Below are positions 44,442-53,053 of a stretch of 64,000 nucleotides of DNA, piece by piece. Source of the DNA: Fistulifera solaris (Eukaryota > Bacillariophyta > Bacillariophyceae > Naviculales > Stauroneidaceae); NCBI GenBank assembly GCA_030295235.1, contig AP026164.1, positions 744,001 through 808,000 of the forward strand, read 5' to 3'. A program made the position numbers and the translations under genes. Under the pieces are notes generated by a model. The model saw only the letters and a list, made by a program, of their open reading frames with translations. It was not told where the DNA came from and did not search any database. The stretch's first letter is position 1. Every line of letters starts with the position of its first letter.

Positions 44442-45593
44442 ATGTTCAGATTGAAGAATTTTCCGGGACTGAAATATTTGCTGAGTCGACAAAGAAACGC
44501 GACCGGTCGCGTTTCTATTATTGCAATCGATTTCGTCTCCATGGATTACTTCATTGGGCGACAATGTGTGTCGCATTTCGTCGATCATGAAGATACAAAT
44601 GACAAATGTTTCACGTCGCTGTTCCGTCCATATAAGAATGCTGCTGCACGTAAAATTGATCTCGCTCTATGTCGCTCTGTTTCTACCGGTGGCACTTGGT
44701 TTGATTTTTTCCCAAAGTCCGAGAGGGGCAGAATCTTTCATCGCTTGGAAGGGAATAATTGCGAGAGCATTCGAGATAACTCTCCCATGGACGTTAGTCG
44801 TCGACACTACATGGCTGCGGGCTTCACTACAGGATGCCAACTCCTGCAGCAACCAGCAGACGCCTGGCCTAACGAACGACTTTTCGTCGTCAGCGATCCC
44901 AATACGTATTCGGCTGTCACATTCATACCGGAGGGCGTGAACGAAAGGCCGAAGCCTCTTCTCGTAGTTCTTCACGGCGCTGGTGTGAATAATGAAGATG
45001 CCTGGGCGTTGACGAATCCAAAGGGTGAGCATGCTGGTCTCATTCCGAGCTTGATTGCCGCGAATAAAGCTCCACCAGAGCTGACTGAGAATTTTGTTGT
45101 TGTTGCTCCTTACAGCCAAGGTAAACGGTCTTTCTATGAGGAACCAAGAACCAAAATTTTGGACTTTGTGCGTTGGTTTTGCAGCGATGCGGGGAGAAGG
45201 AGCGGCTGTCCTCCTTGCGACAAAGACCATATTTACTTGTTCGGATTCAGTGACGGTGCCACTGTCGCTGTAGAGTTAGCAACAACGAAAATGTTTCGTG
45301 CAGTTGCTGTCGCAGCATTCGGTTTCTCTGGTACTCTTCCAGATCTTGCTCTGGAACGGCTTCGAGAAGTTGCCTTTTGGGTTTTTCATTCACAAGATGA
45401 TGTTATATTTCCAGTCGAATACGGTGACAAGCTTGTTGGTTCACTTCTTAAACGCGGAGATCCCTCATTGATTCGATACACGAGATATGAACGGGACCAA
45501 GAAGGTTTTACCGGCGTCGTGAAGGGGCATAGCGTTGGAATTACTGCTTCAAAATCAGCAGATCTTTATTCCTGGATGTTGTCGATCTGGTGA
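44442..45593 (+). CDS. alpha/beta hydrolase (PHB-depolymerase / esterase-like)
   Basis: Serine hydrolase with LLVVLHGAGVNNEDAW (oxyanion loop), the nucleophile elbow GFSDGATVAVEL, the acid in FHSQDDVIFPVEYG and the His in VVKGHSVGI. It resembles feruloyl-esterase / polyhydroxybutyrate-depolymerase-like enzymes, but the substrate is not clear. The hydrolase frame is open back to 44442, yet the first ~100 residues look non-coding. An alternative start at 44587 in another frame encodes a signal peptide or anchor (LLHVKLISLYVALFLPVALGLIF); joining the two frames with one missing base somewhere in 44700-44860 gives exactly 336 codons. Given the pattern of single-base shifts in this window I favour that reading, so the N-terminus is uncertain. 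Confidence 0.7.
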   Translation: MFRLKNFPGLKYLLSRQRNATGRVSIIAIDFVSMDYFIGRQCVSHFVDHEDTNDKCFTSLFRPYKNAAARKIDLALCRSVSTGGTWFDFFPKSERGRIFHRLEGNNCESIRDNSPMDVSRRHYMAAGFTTGCQLLQQPADAWPNERLFVVSDPNTYSAVTFIPEGVNERPKPLLVVLHGAGVNNEDAWALTNPKGEHAGLIPSLIAANKAPPELTENFVVVAPYSQGKRSFYEEPRTKILDFVRWFCSDAGRRSGCPPCDKDHIYLFGFSDGATVAVELATTKMFRAVAVAAFGFSGTLPDLALERLREVAFWVFHSQDDVIFPVEYGDKLVGSLLKRGDPSLIRYTRYERDQEGFTGVVKGHSVGITASKSADLYSWMLSIW

Positions 45594-45952
45594 ATATGAA
45601 CTTCATGCGCCGTACCTGGTACCTTTTTTGGAAGTTATGTTTCGTGTACGGATAAAGAAGAGACGAATGCTGGAGTCTCTCCGACTAGGGGTACCATCTT
45701 ACTATCCACGACTGTTCCAGGTCATGGAAGTGACATCATCATTTTGAGATTATTATTATTTTAGGCGAATGACCGCAAAATAATGACCTGCGTAATCTTG
45801 TGTGACTTTTAAACGCCTTTGTTGTGACCGTCTCATCCCGAAGACCCGCGGAACAAAATTGAACTCATTTATCGTGCTCGCTTAATCAGGTCAACAATAA
45901 TCAAATAATTTGCTTTCAAAGAAACAAGTCTTGACGACTTTTAGGTATAGAA
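45594..45952. other. short intergenic region
   Basis: About 360 bases with an (ATT)n-like stretch near 45750. No gene, repeat or RNA recognised. Confidence 0.4.
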
Positions 45953-46358
45953 ATGAGCGCGCCTGAAAAACCATATCGTTTCGAAGAGAACCACCGTCCT
46001 TGGTTTGTCTGGACTCTTATTCTTGCCCCTTGTTTGATGCCGATTGTTTGGTAAGTCGACTGCCGTACGCGCATGGTAATCCATATCTATTAAAAATCGT
46101 AGCTTAACATTCTTCTTGCTTTCATTGCTTAGGAACTATCATGTGCGATTATCTGATGATACTATTTCCTTTGGGTACTCTTGTGATTGCGGGCAACGCA
46201 CAATTGATTTGGCGAATGTGAAAACAGCTGAAGTTGTCGAACACATCAATGGATTGTGCGAATGGGGTGGATACGGTATTCGGTGGCAACTTCCTAGCAT
46301 GGAAGTCGGTTACATCGCGAGAAACGGACCTGGCGTGCGTTTGACTTTTTATGAATAA
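45953..46358 (+). CDS. small single-pass membrane protein with bacterial PH-like domain
   Basis: Two exons, 45953-46050 and 46133-46358, intron of 82 bases (GTAAGT...GCTTAG), giving exactly 107 aa; too short and too split for simple frame finding. The N-terminus MSAPEKPYRFEENHRPW precedes one hydrophobic segment (FVWTLILAPCLMPIVW). The rest resembles the C-terminal half of small bacterial PH-like domains: beta strands with IDLANVKTAEVVEHI, then CEWGGYGIRW and GVRLTFYE, which match the LADI-x-SVE, GGWGIR and GVRLTL pattern of that family. Role unknown; bacterial relatives are membrane-associated. Possible bacterial origin, not tested. Confidence 0.65.
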
Positions 46359-47163
46359 TGGGAAAGAAAAGGCGGCAACTTTCAGCTGTTTTGACCCTGA
46401 GAAACTTGTGTCGATGCTAACTGGATAGAATACGATACTTTGGTGATGAATTTTTTTATCTTCAGCAATGAATAAGAGCGTTGATTTCGGTCCTCGAAAA
46501 CACTTCTGGAACGCATACATTGACCTTTCTCTGCTCGAAAAATAAAACTTGAACTATCCAAACCTAGCTGTTCTGATTTTTCTACAAACGACAATGTCTG
46601 GGCTTCATAAATTCGTCATGTTACCTTTATATTTTGTAGTTTTCTTGAACCATCAGCTGGGAACAAAGTAACTATCACGAGCTTTCTTGTTGCATCGTAG
46701 AAAATCTAAAATTACGTGATGCCGTACGTGTAACACTCGATCAAGTCTGACTGCAAAGAATGCTTCCATCGATTAGTTTTACGGGAAACAATTGGTCTAT
46801 TGCAGAAGTGTGCAGCTCAACAAAAGGACGAAATATCCAAAAACAATTCACACTAGCGACTCATGACTCATTAGCTCACTCCAGTCTTGAAAAACGGTCG
46901 TCTTCACTTTGAACTATAGTGAGAAAATGATCATTAACTACAATCTGTGTTACTGGCTTAACGGTATCACCAAAGCCGACCAAACGTTTTGAAACGACGA
47001 CGAGATGTTTTGTGATGAAACAAAGTACCGGTACCAAATACGGAGTATAATTTGAGTTTTTGCGATGTATGCTTGATACTTGATACCAGTACTCATTATT
47101 TCGACATCAAAAGCGCTTTCCACAACCCAACAAACACAGCAGGAACAATTAAATTATTTTATT
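46359..47163. other. intergenic region upstream of RluA-type gene
   Basis: About 800 bases. Contains AGTACCGGTACC followed by ATACGGAGTA at 47038-47047, about 120 bases upstream of the pseudouridine synthase start. No gene supported. Confidence 0.45.
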
Positions 47164-48642
47164 ATGTTACAGGTTGAGTTTCTTGTTGCGCTGATATCCT
47201 GTCTCCAATGCTCGATTGTGCAATCGTTCACTTTCACGGCTCCAGCAAATCAATGGACAGGAAGCTATAAGCTCTTTTCGTTGCATGCATCTGTCATTCC
47301 CATTGCAGAAGATGAGGGTATATCTGTAGGAAAAGAATATGCGGACGAAGTGATTTCGAGTTTGAAAGATATTTCAAATCTCCCAGAGGGGCTTCCAAAA
47401 GGATTTTATGTGGTGAAGCAGTATGATGTCCCGGAATCATCTTTAAAGGACTGGTCGGCAGTAGGGTTAAGTTCCGATGTTATTAAACGAGTCGAGCTAC
47501 AATCTCACAATATTAGCCTGTCAGCTGCTCTGGTATTGCTGGATGTAAATGAATATCCGTCGATATCTCGAGCGCGGAAGGCGTGTCGAAAAGGAAATAT
47601 TCTCATCCATCGAGGACCTCTTCGTGAAGACCCAGAAACAGGATTGGCGACTGTTTTTGATCCTAATAACTGTCTTATTGGTCGAGTGGGTGATCGCGTT
47701 TTTCCGGGAGATGTAGTTGCCAAACAAGTGCGCATGGGCAGCGGCTATTTCCCTATACTGAACTACAAGAAGCCTCCCTTTGAATTGCCCGTTGTCCTAC
47801 AAGACGACCACTTTGCCATTGTCAATAAGCCAGCTGGCGTAGTCGTGTACAATCAACACAAAGGGGGACATGGAGTCATGACGGTGCGAGCCATGTTACC
47901 GTTTGTTCTCGAGCCGCCCCGAGCGGGTACGGTGTTTGTCATGCGCCGGCCGGCCTCGGTACACCGCTTGGATAAACCGACGAGTGGACTTTTGTGCATT
48001 GCGAAGACCAAGCCGGCGATGGTTTCGCTTTCGCGTCAATTTCATGACAGAGTAGTCAAAAAGACCTACATGGCTATCGTTAATGGTATACCTCAAGAAG
48101 ACGATTGCTTGACAATTACCTCGAAGGAAGCATTTGATCTCGGTGTTGACGTGGATCCGACGAGTGATCAGCTTTGGCAACTGATTGATAGTCCTCTTGA
48201 AGAAAAGTCAGGGATAACTGTTTGGCGTGCAGTCCGTTACGTGAAGTCTTTACATGCGAATGATGGATATTTAACGTTAGTGGAACTGAAACCAAAAACT
48301 GGTCGGTATCATCAGCTACGGCGACATATGGCATGGGTTTGTCAGCGACCGCTAGTCGGTGATGCCGAATACGATGAAGGAACCGAATCCGCTATGCGAT
48401 TTCGGGAGAGAGGTCTTTTTCTTTGTTCTACGTCTGTCACTTTAGAGCATCCTTACTATAACTCCGCCGAAGGTCATCAAGATTGGAAAGCCTTAGATAA
48501 GAAAACCGTCGAGAAGATGTACGGAAATCTAGTTTTCGAGGAAAACGGCAAGGTTGCTGTTCGCGCTGTAGTGAACCTGCCCGAAAAGTTTGAAAAAATG
48601 ATGCAACGATCAGCAGAACGATGGGAAAAACTTGCTAATTGA
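47164..48642 (+). CDS. RluA-family RNA pseudouridine synthase, probably plastid-targeted
   Basis: Converts specific uridines of RNA to pseudouridine. Catalytic motif HRLDKPTSGLLC with the nucleophilic Asp lies at about residues 266-277; before it come a degenerate S4-like RNA-binding segment (SLSAALVLLDVNEYPSISRARKACRKGNILI) and PVVLQDDHFAIVNKPAGVVVY; after it YMAIVNGIP, ELKPKTGRYHQLRRHMAW and PLVGDAEYDEG. The start at 47164 gives a signal peptide (LQVEFLVALISCLQCSIVQS) followed by FTFTAP, i.e. Phe at the likely cleavage site and a transit-like stretch; this points to plastid import. Upstream frame to 47080 is open but has a worse N-terminus. Single exon, about 492 aa, no breaks. The gene ends 31 bases from the opposing MOCS3 gene. 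Confidence 0.85.
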   Translation: MLQVEFLVALISCLQCSIVQSFTFTAPANQWTGSYKLFSLHASVIPIAEDEGISVGKEYADEVISSLKDISNLPEGLPKGFYVVKQYDVPESSLKDWSAVGLSSDVIKRVELQSHNISLSAALVLLDVNEYPSISRARKACRKGNILIHRGPLREDPETGLATVFDPNNCLIGRVGDRVFPGDVVAKQVRMGSGYFPILNYKKPPFELPVVLQDDHFAIVNKPAGVVVYNQHKGGHGVMTVRAMLPFVLEPPRAGTVFVMRRPASVHRLDKPTSGLLCIAKTKPAMVSLSRQFHDRVVKKTYMAIVNGIPQEDDCLTITSKEAFDLGVDVDPTSDQLWQLIDSPLEEKSGITVWRAVRYVKSLHANDGYLTLVELKPKTGRYHQLRRHMAWVCQRPLVGDAEYDEGTESAMRFRERGLFLCSTSVTLEHPYYNSAEGHQDWKALDKKTVEKMYGNLVFEENGKVAVRAVVNLPEKFEKMMQRSAERWEKLAN

Positions 48643-48673
48643 GACAAAGAGATTCTACAAACATCTATATGAG

Positions 48674-50053
48674 TCAGTATTTCGGAAAGGAGCTATCTAC
48701 TTGGTTGTGCCACGCCGTCAAACCGCCGGTTACATTGCGGATAGAGTATATTTTAAGGTTCGCCTCTTTGTGCTTCAGTAGCAACTTGGCGGCTTCCTTT
48801 GATGCGATTCCTCGCCTACAAATGCAGTAAACAACCTTTTCCCCACCAGATAGCTCTGCGATACGGTCTAGCTCGTTTTCAATATTTGCAAGTGGTATAT
48901 TGATGGCTCCTTCGAGCGAGCACATTGCGAATTGCTGCGTTACACGAACGTCCAACAATACATGTGGAATTCCTTTCTTACGGACCGTCTGATAATCGGA
49001 ACAACTAATGGAAACACCCGGAGGAGAAACCGAGTGTTCACAAAACTCTGACTCGTTTACCGGCCCAACTGGGCCACGCGATGCTTTCAAATCAACTTCA
49101 CTGTCTGCCATTGTCTTGATGGCCGCATTTGGTCCACATACAGGGCACGTGGTCGATTTTTTTGGTTTTTTCATGGTATGAAAGGAACACATTGAGGAAT
49201 TATACATAAGAAGACGGTCGTGCATGGTTGTACCAAATCCAGTCAAAACCTTGATTGTCTCCGTGGCCTGGAGTACCCCGATTAATCCTGGAACAGGACC
49301 CAGCACACCGGCATCGGAGCAGGACGCACAACCAGCTGAAGCAGCTGCTTTCGGATATAAACAGCGGTAACAACATCCGCCGTGATAGTTGTAAACCGTG
49401 AGCTGCCCTTCCGTCCCTACCGCACTTCCAGAAATAAGAGGTTTTCCGGCTATTACACAAGCATCATTGATAAGATACCGCGTCTTCGGATTGTCACTGG
49501 CATCTACAATGCAATCGTTTTGCTGGACCAAGTTTAGAGCGTTTTCATGGGTCAATTGGATATCCAGTGCGAGGCACCGGATTGTAGGATTAACTGCCAA
49601 AAGGGTTTGACGCGCCGAAACAGCCTTATTCATTCCGACTCGGTGTTCATTGTGGATGACTTGACGGTGCAAATTGGATGACTCGACGCTATCGAAATCT
49701 ATGATGGTAATTTTCCCAAGTCCTGCTGCGGCGAGATAAAGTAGAACTGTCGAACCTATACCGCCTGCACCAACGACTAGAACCGACGACGATAGAAGTT
49801 TTAATTGGCCTGAAACTCCAAAACCATCACTGAGCAGCAACTGCCGTGAATACCTTTCAATCTGGTCTTTTGTAAGACTATCAATTTGATCAATAGCCTT
49901 GTGATCGTCAAGGACGGATAGCTCGTCCTTCGTCACTTGCTTTAACTTGGCGTTCTCTTCTTCCAAAAAGCGAATTCTCTGTTGAAGACATTCCAGTTGC
50001 TGCTCATAAGTTGACGACGACGTCTCGGTGTTGGTGGGAGAATCAGTTGCCAT
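48674..50053 (-). CDS. MOCS3: MOCS3/Uba4-like adenylyltransferase-sulfurtransferase
   Basis: E1-like enzyme that adenylates and then thiolates the C-terminus of MOCS2A and/or Urm1, serving molybdopterin synthesis and tRNA 2-thiolation. A 459-residue single exon. N-terminal coiled coil (QLECLQQRIRFLEEENAKLK), then the ThiF/E1 domain: YSRQLLLSDGFGVSGQ, the nucleotide loop VLVVGAGGIGS, DFDSVESSNLHRQV, DNPKTRYLINDAC, and two zinc pairs (CYRCLYP and CPVCGPN) with CASCSDAGVLGPVPG between. The C-terminal rhodanese domain has LLDVRVTQQFAMCSLEGAINIPL and the persulfide loop YCICRRGIASKEA with its active-site Cys. All catalytic parts of the family are present. Cytosolic location expected. Confidence 0.95.
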   Translation of the reverse strand: MATDSPTNTETSSSTYEQQLECLQQRIRFLEEENAKLKQVTKDELSVLDDHKAIDQIDSLTKDQIERYSRQLLLSDGFGVSGQLKLLSSSVLVVGAGGIGSTVLLYLAAAGLGKITIIDFDSVESSNLHRQVIHNEHRVGMNKAVSARQTLLAVNPTIRCLALDIQLTHENALNLVQQNDCIVDASDNPKTRYLINDACVIAGKPLISGSAVGTEGQLTVYNYHGGCCYRCLYPKAAASAGCASCSDAGVLGPVPGLIGVLQATETIKVLTGFGTTMHDRLLMYNSSMCSFHTMKKPKKSTTCPVCGPNAAIKTMADSEVDLKASRGPVGPVNESEFCEHSVSPPGVSISCSDYQTVRKKGIPHVLLDVRVTQQFAMCSLEGAINIPLANIENELDRIAELSGGEKVVYCICRRGIASKEAAKLLLKHKEANLKIYSIRNVTGGLTAWHNQVDSSFPKY

Positions 50054-51813
50054 GGTAGAAATTCAAAACTCCTTTTCGGACTGGATGGATGACAATAGCA
50101 GCTTGAAGTATTTGCGATGAGATGTGCTTGTCCACACAGTGAACGCATGAATAATCTCAATGCCATTATTAGCTTACCAGGTAACGATGAACGCAATCAT
50201 CGAAAGTAATACGGAGTACTTGTACAGTAAGCAAAAAGATCGGCAATAATACCAGTACCATGCTGGTGGACCAATTGGAAATTATAAGTCGTGAGCGAAG
50301 CGAGCGACAGTCAGACGTCGAAAGAACTCGTTTTCGCGCTTTTTAATGTCATTTTCCATGATCCTTCTCCTATCGCCATTCGCCATTCGGCAGCAAAGAC
50401 CTGAACTTGCTTTCTCGCTATGAACCAAATGAATTTATTGATAGTGCTTTGCTGATATGCAACGAAAAATTGTTTCTTGACACCAAAAGCGTCGTTACTG
50501 TGTAGAGGTCGAGCTCCCCATAAATCGAGGAGAATCGCTGATTGGTGATTGGTGAAAAAATCGATGTCGACGGAACCTTATATAGACTGGTATGAGTCTT
50601 CCTTCAATCAAGCGAAGTAACTTGAGACGCTGTCCCGATATAAAATAATGTCAGTTCATTGTCCATGCAGACGTCTGGCGACAGGCGACTTTTGTTCAAA
50701 AATGTAGTTCGTTGTGTCGCAAATCATATTTTTTTTAGCTCAAGGCGATCGATATCTGCAATAAAAACTTTTTGGAGCGGCAACGCTGCCTACAATAAGA
50801 TCGTTTCGTAGATTGTTTTGAACCATTTTTGTCGTTTCTGCAGTGAAAAAGGCTTGAAAAGCCTTGCGAAACGTTGTCTGCGTATTTACTATAGACAATG
50901 GTGTTGTCTGTTTTTCGCCACGACTGCACTTCAGTCATGAATATATACTTTTTGGAGCGACCATGCTGCCTACAATACAATCGTTTAGCAGATTTTTTTG
51001 AGACCATTTGTCGTTACTGCAGTGAAATAGGCGTTGGCAGCGCTTGCACTAACACGCCTTAATATTTTGTAGGTCGAAAAGCCTTGCGAGACGTTGTCTG
51101 CGTATTTACTATAGACAATGGTGTTGTCTGTTTTTCGCCACGACTGCACTTCAGTCATGAATATATATTTTTGGAGCGACCATGCTGCCTACAATACGTT
51201 TTTTTTTTCGTTTCGCAGATCAGTTCACCAGTATGTTCCACATTGGTCTTTATCCAATAAAGAGAAAAAAAATACCGGATACCCATACACATTACCGTCC
51301 AGACGTTGACACAACATGACGGGAGTATATCCGACGATTTTGCAACTACCAAAAGTTCCCTTTTGCATAATGCGCGTTCTCAAAAAATAAAACATAATAA
51401 TAATCTCCATTCAACTCACTCTCGGCCTTTCTACTACACGTCTATTTTGCACCAAATCAACATCTTACTCGGCCATCTACTGTAGTCATCATTGCGCAAT
51501 TGCGAGGGACGCAAACACAAGGGTCGTTCTGGATCCTGGCTCATGACTATATTTTCAGTCACGGCATCAACTTAACTCTAATACTTAGTAGACAGTTTGA
51601 AACGAAAAGGATCGCGGCCGAGGATTTTTTCGCCACTGTTGCTGGCGAGATGCGTTGATGCCAAAAGCTAACATCAAGTGCGGAGCGATCAATGTAATTC
51701 ATTCCATATTGCTTTCTCTTTGTACTGCTGCAGCGACTATTTTCGCAAAAATTCATTCTGTCGTTGAGATAAAGAAGTAAACTCAAACCGTAACTTTGCA
51801 AGCAACACTTCAA
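50054..51813. other. long intergenic region with tandem repeat
   Basis: About 1.76 kb between the divergent MOCS3 and TRIC-like genes. Holds ATACGGAGTACT at 50209-50220 near the MOCS3 start, the tandem repeat at 50773-51205, and a further imperfect palindrome TCATGACT...CAGTCACGG at 51541-51563. Open frames inside are repeat-derived. Confidence 0.5.
50773..51205 (+). repeat. tandem array of palindrome-bounded repeat, two full units and a third start
   Basis: Units begin TGGAGCG at 50773, 50953 and 51172. Each carries in order GAGCGRC, CTGCCTACAAT(A), a T-rich stretch, CTGCAGTGAAA, GAAAAGCCTTGCG, ACGTTGTCTGCG, ACAATGGTGTTGTC and the palindromic core CACGACTG...CAGTCATGA (50919-50940 and 51139-51160, exactly 220 bases apart). 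Unit 1 lacks about 40 bases (AGGCGTT...ACACGCCT) present in unit 2 and in the 61 kb copy, so unit 1 has a deletion. No coding capacity that I trust. Confidence 0.8.
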
Positions 51814-52784
51814 ATGGATTCCATAGTTCAATTTGCAACCTACTCTTTCCCGTACGCGGCAGAGTTCCAAGCCATCGGCATGGCTTTCCAAGGAGCGATG
51901 GCGGTTCGTAGCGGGCCGAACAAAAACGGTACGCTGCATTGGTTTCACGCCTTTGTGCTCTCCGTGATGGCAGCCTTTACTGGAGGTTGGTTAGGATTCA
52001 TCTGGATGGGAAAACCCAGTTCCATGTTATCCAACGATGTCAACTTTGCTTCTTGCATATTCGCATTTGTTGTGGTCAACTACACCCCCGGAGATATCGG
52101 TTACATGATATGCCGCACTTTGCCTGTTACACTGGTGATTACTTCCTCAGCTCAACTCTTTCGGGCTAGTGGAATTATGAAATTTGTCGCTGCGTGCTAC
52201 GATGCTTTCAAGGACAATCCGTCTCCTTATTACCCCATACCAGTCTTTGGTCCGATCTTGTATGGTACCTTGCTTGGTAACATGGCTGGATTTCTTATGA
52301 AAGGATTGGAAGGACATGTTTCTAAGGGAATGCCTTGGCCCGTGCAAAATGGTGAGTGGAGCGTATGTCAAACTCTAGAGGGTCTCTACTAGCGTGGCCT
52401 CACTGAGATCACGTCACTGCGTTCTTTTCGTCGTTAGGTCTATTTTGTGCCACATTTTATCATTTCTTCGTCCATGATTCGAGTGGCCCCGTGGGAACTT
52501 TTCTCCGCACATCGATACCAGCCCGTCAATTTGGATTGAAAGATGTTGAGTTTGCATCGTGCGTTGTAACGTACTTTATGCAACTTGTGGGAATTTTGCA
52601 GTTACCAGAATTCCTTGGTCCCAGTTGGAGTCCTTTTAATCTTTTCCATTGGAAAGGTTCTTCTTCTGGGGAAAGAAGAAGCGGAAGTGAGCACAAGAAA
52701 CAAACGGCGATAGACGAGGGTGATGCACCGACGAACGGCGGAAAATCTAAAAACCGAAACAAAAGAAGGCCAAGAATAAGATGA
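51814..52784 (+). CDS. TRIC-type (TMEM38-like) trimeric intracellular cation channel
   Basis: Two exons, 51814-52351 and 52438-52784, intron of 86 bases (GTGAGT...CGTTAG), exactly 294 aa. About six or seven hydrophobic segments. Similarity to TRIC channels, which carry counter-ion K+ during Ca2+ release from internal stores: HWFHAFVLSVMAAFTGGWLG followed by MGKP, then FVVVNYTPGDIGYMICRTLPVTL, GPILYGTLLGNMAGFL, and LFCATFYHFF. The C-terminus is basic and Lys/Arg-rich (KSKNRNKRRPRIR), as in many TRICs and compatible with ER retention. Family assignment is from pattern memory and moderate; a related DUF membrane family is possible. Start at 51814 is the first Met. Confidence 0.6.
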
Positions 52785-53053
52785 AGACGAACTGAGTTCA
52801 TGCACAAGAGACTATATAGAATCGAATGGCTAATAGGGCGGTTAACGAGTCCACTGTACGGTTTGTTTGTTGTCATGTGCTTTGTGCAATTCCGCTCTCT
52901 TCTATGTAGCTAGCTTTCTTTATAAAATGTAAAGGGGCCCATTTTTGCTGAAGTAATGGAGAGGTGAAATAAGAAAGAGGCAACAACGACAGACAATCGA
53001 CTAAGTTAGCAGACTTACCTGACAATTTTTGCTACCCATTTCATACATTGGAT

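Noticed and set aside
50735-51007. 90-codon minus-strand frame over the tandem repeat
   Set aside because: It shares peptide-like words (FMTE, SW) with a frame at 23598-23867 only because both cross the same DNA repeat; no conserved coding signal.
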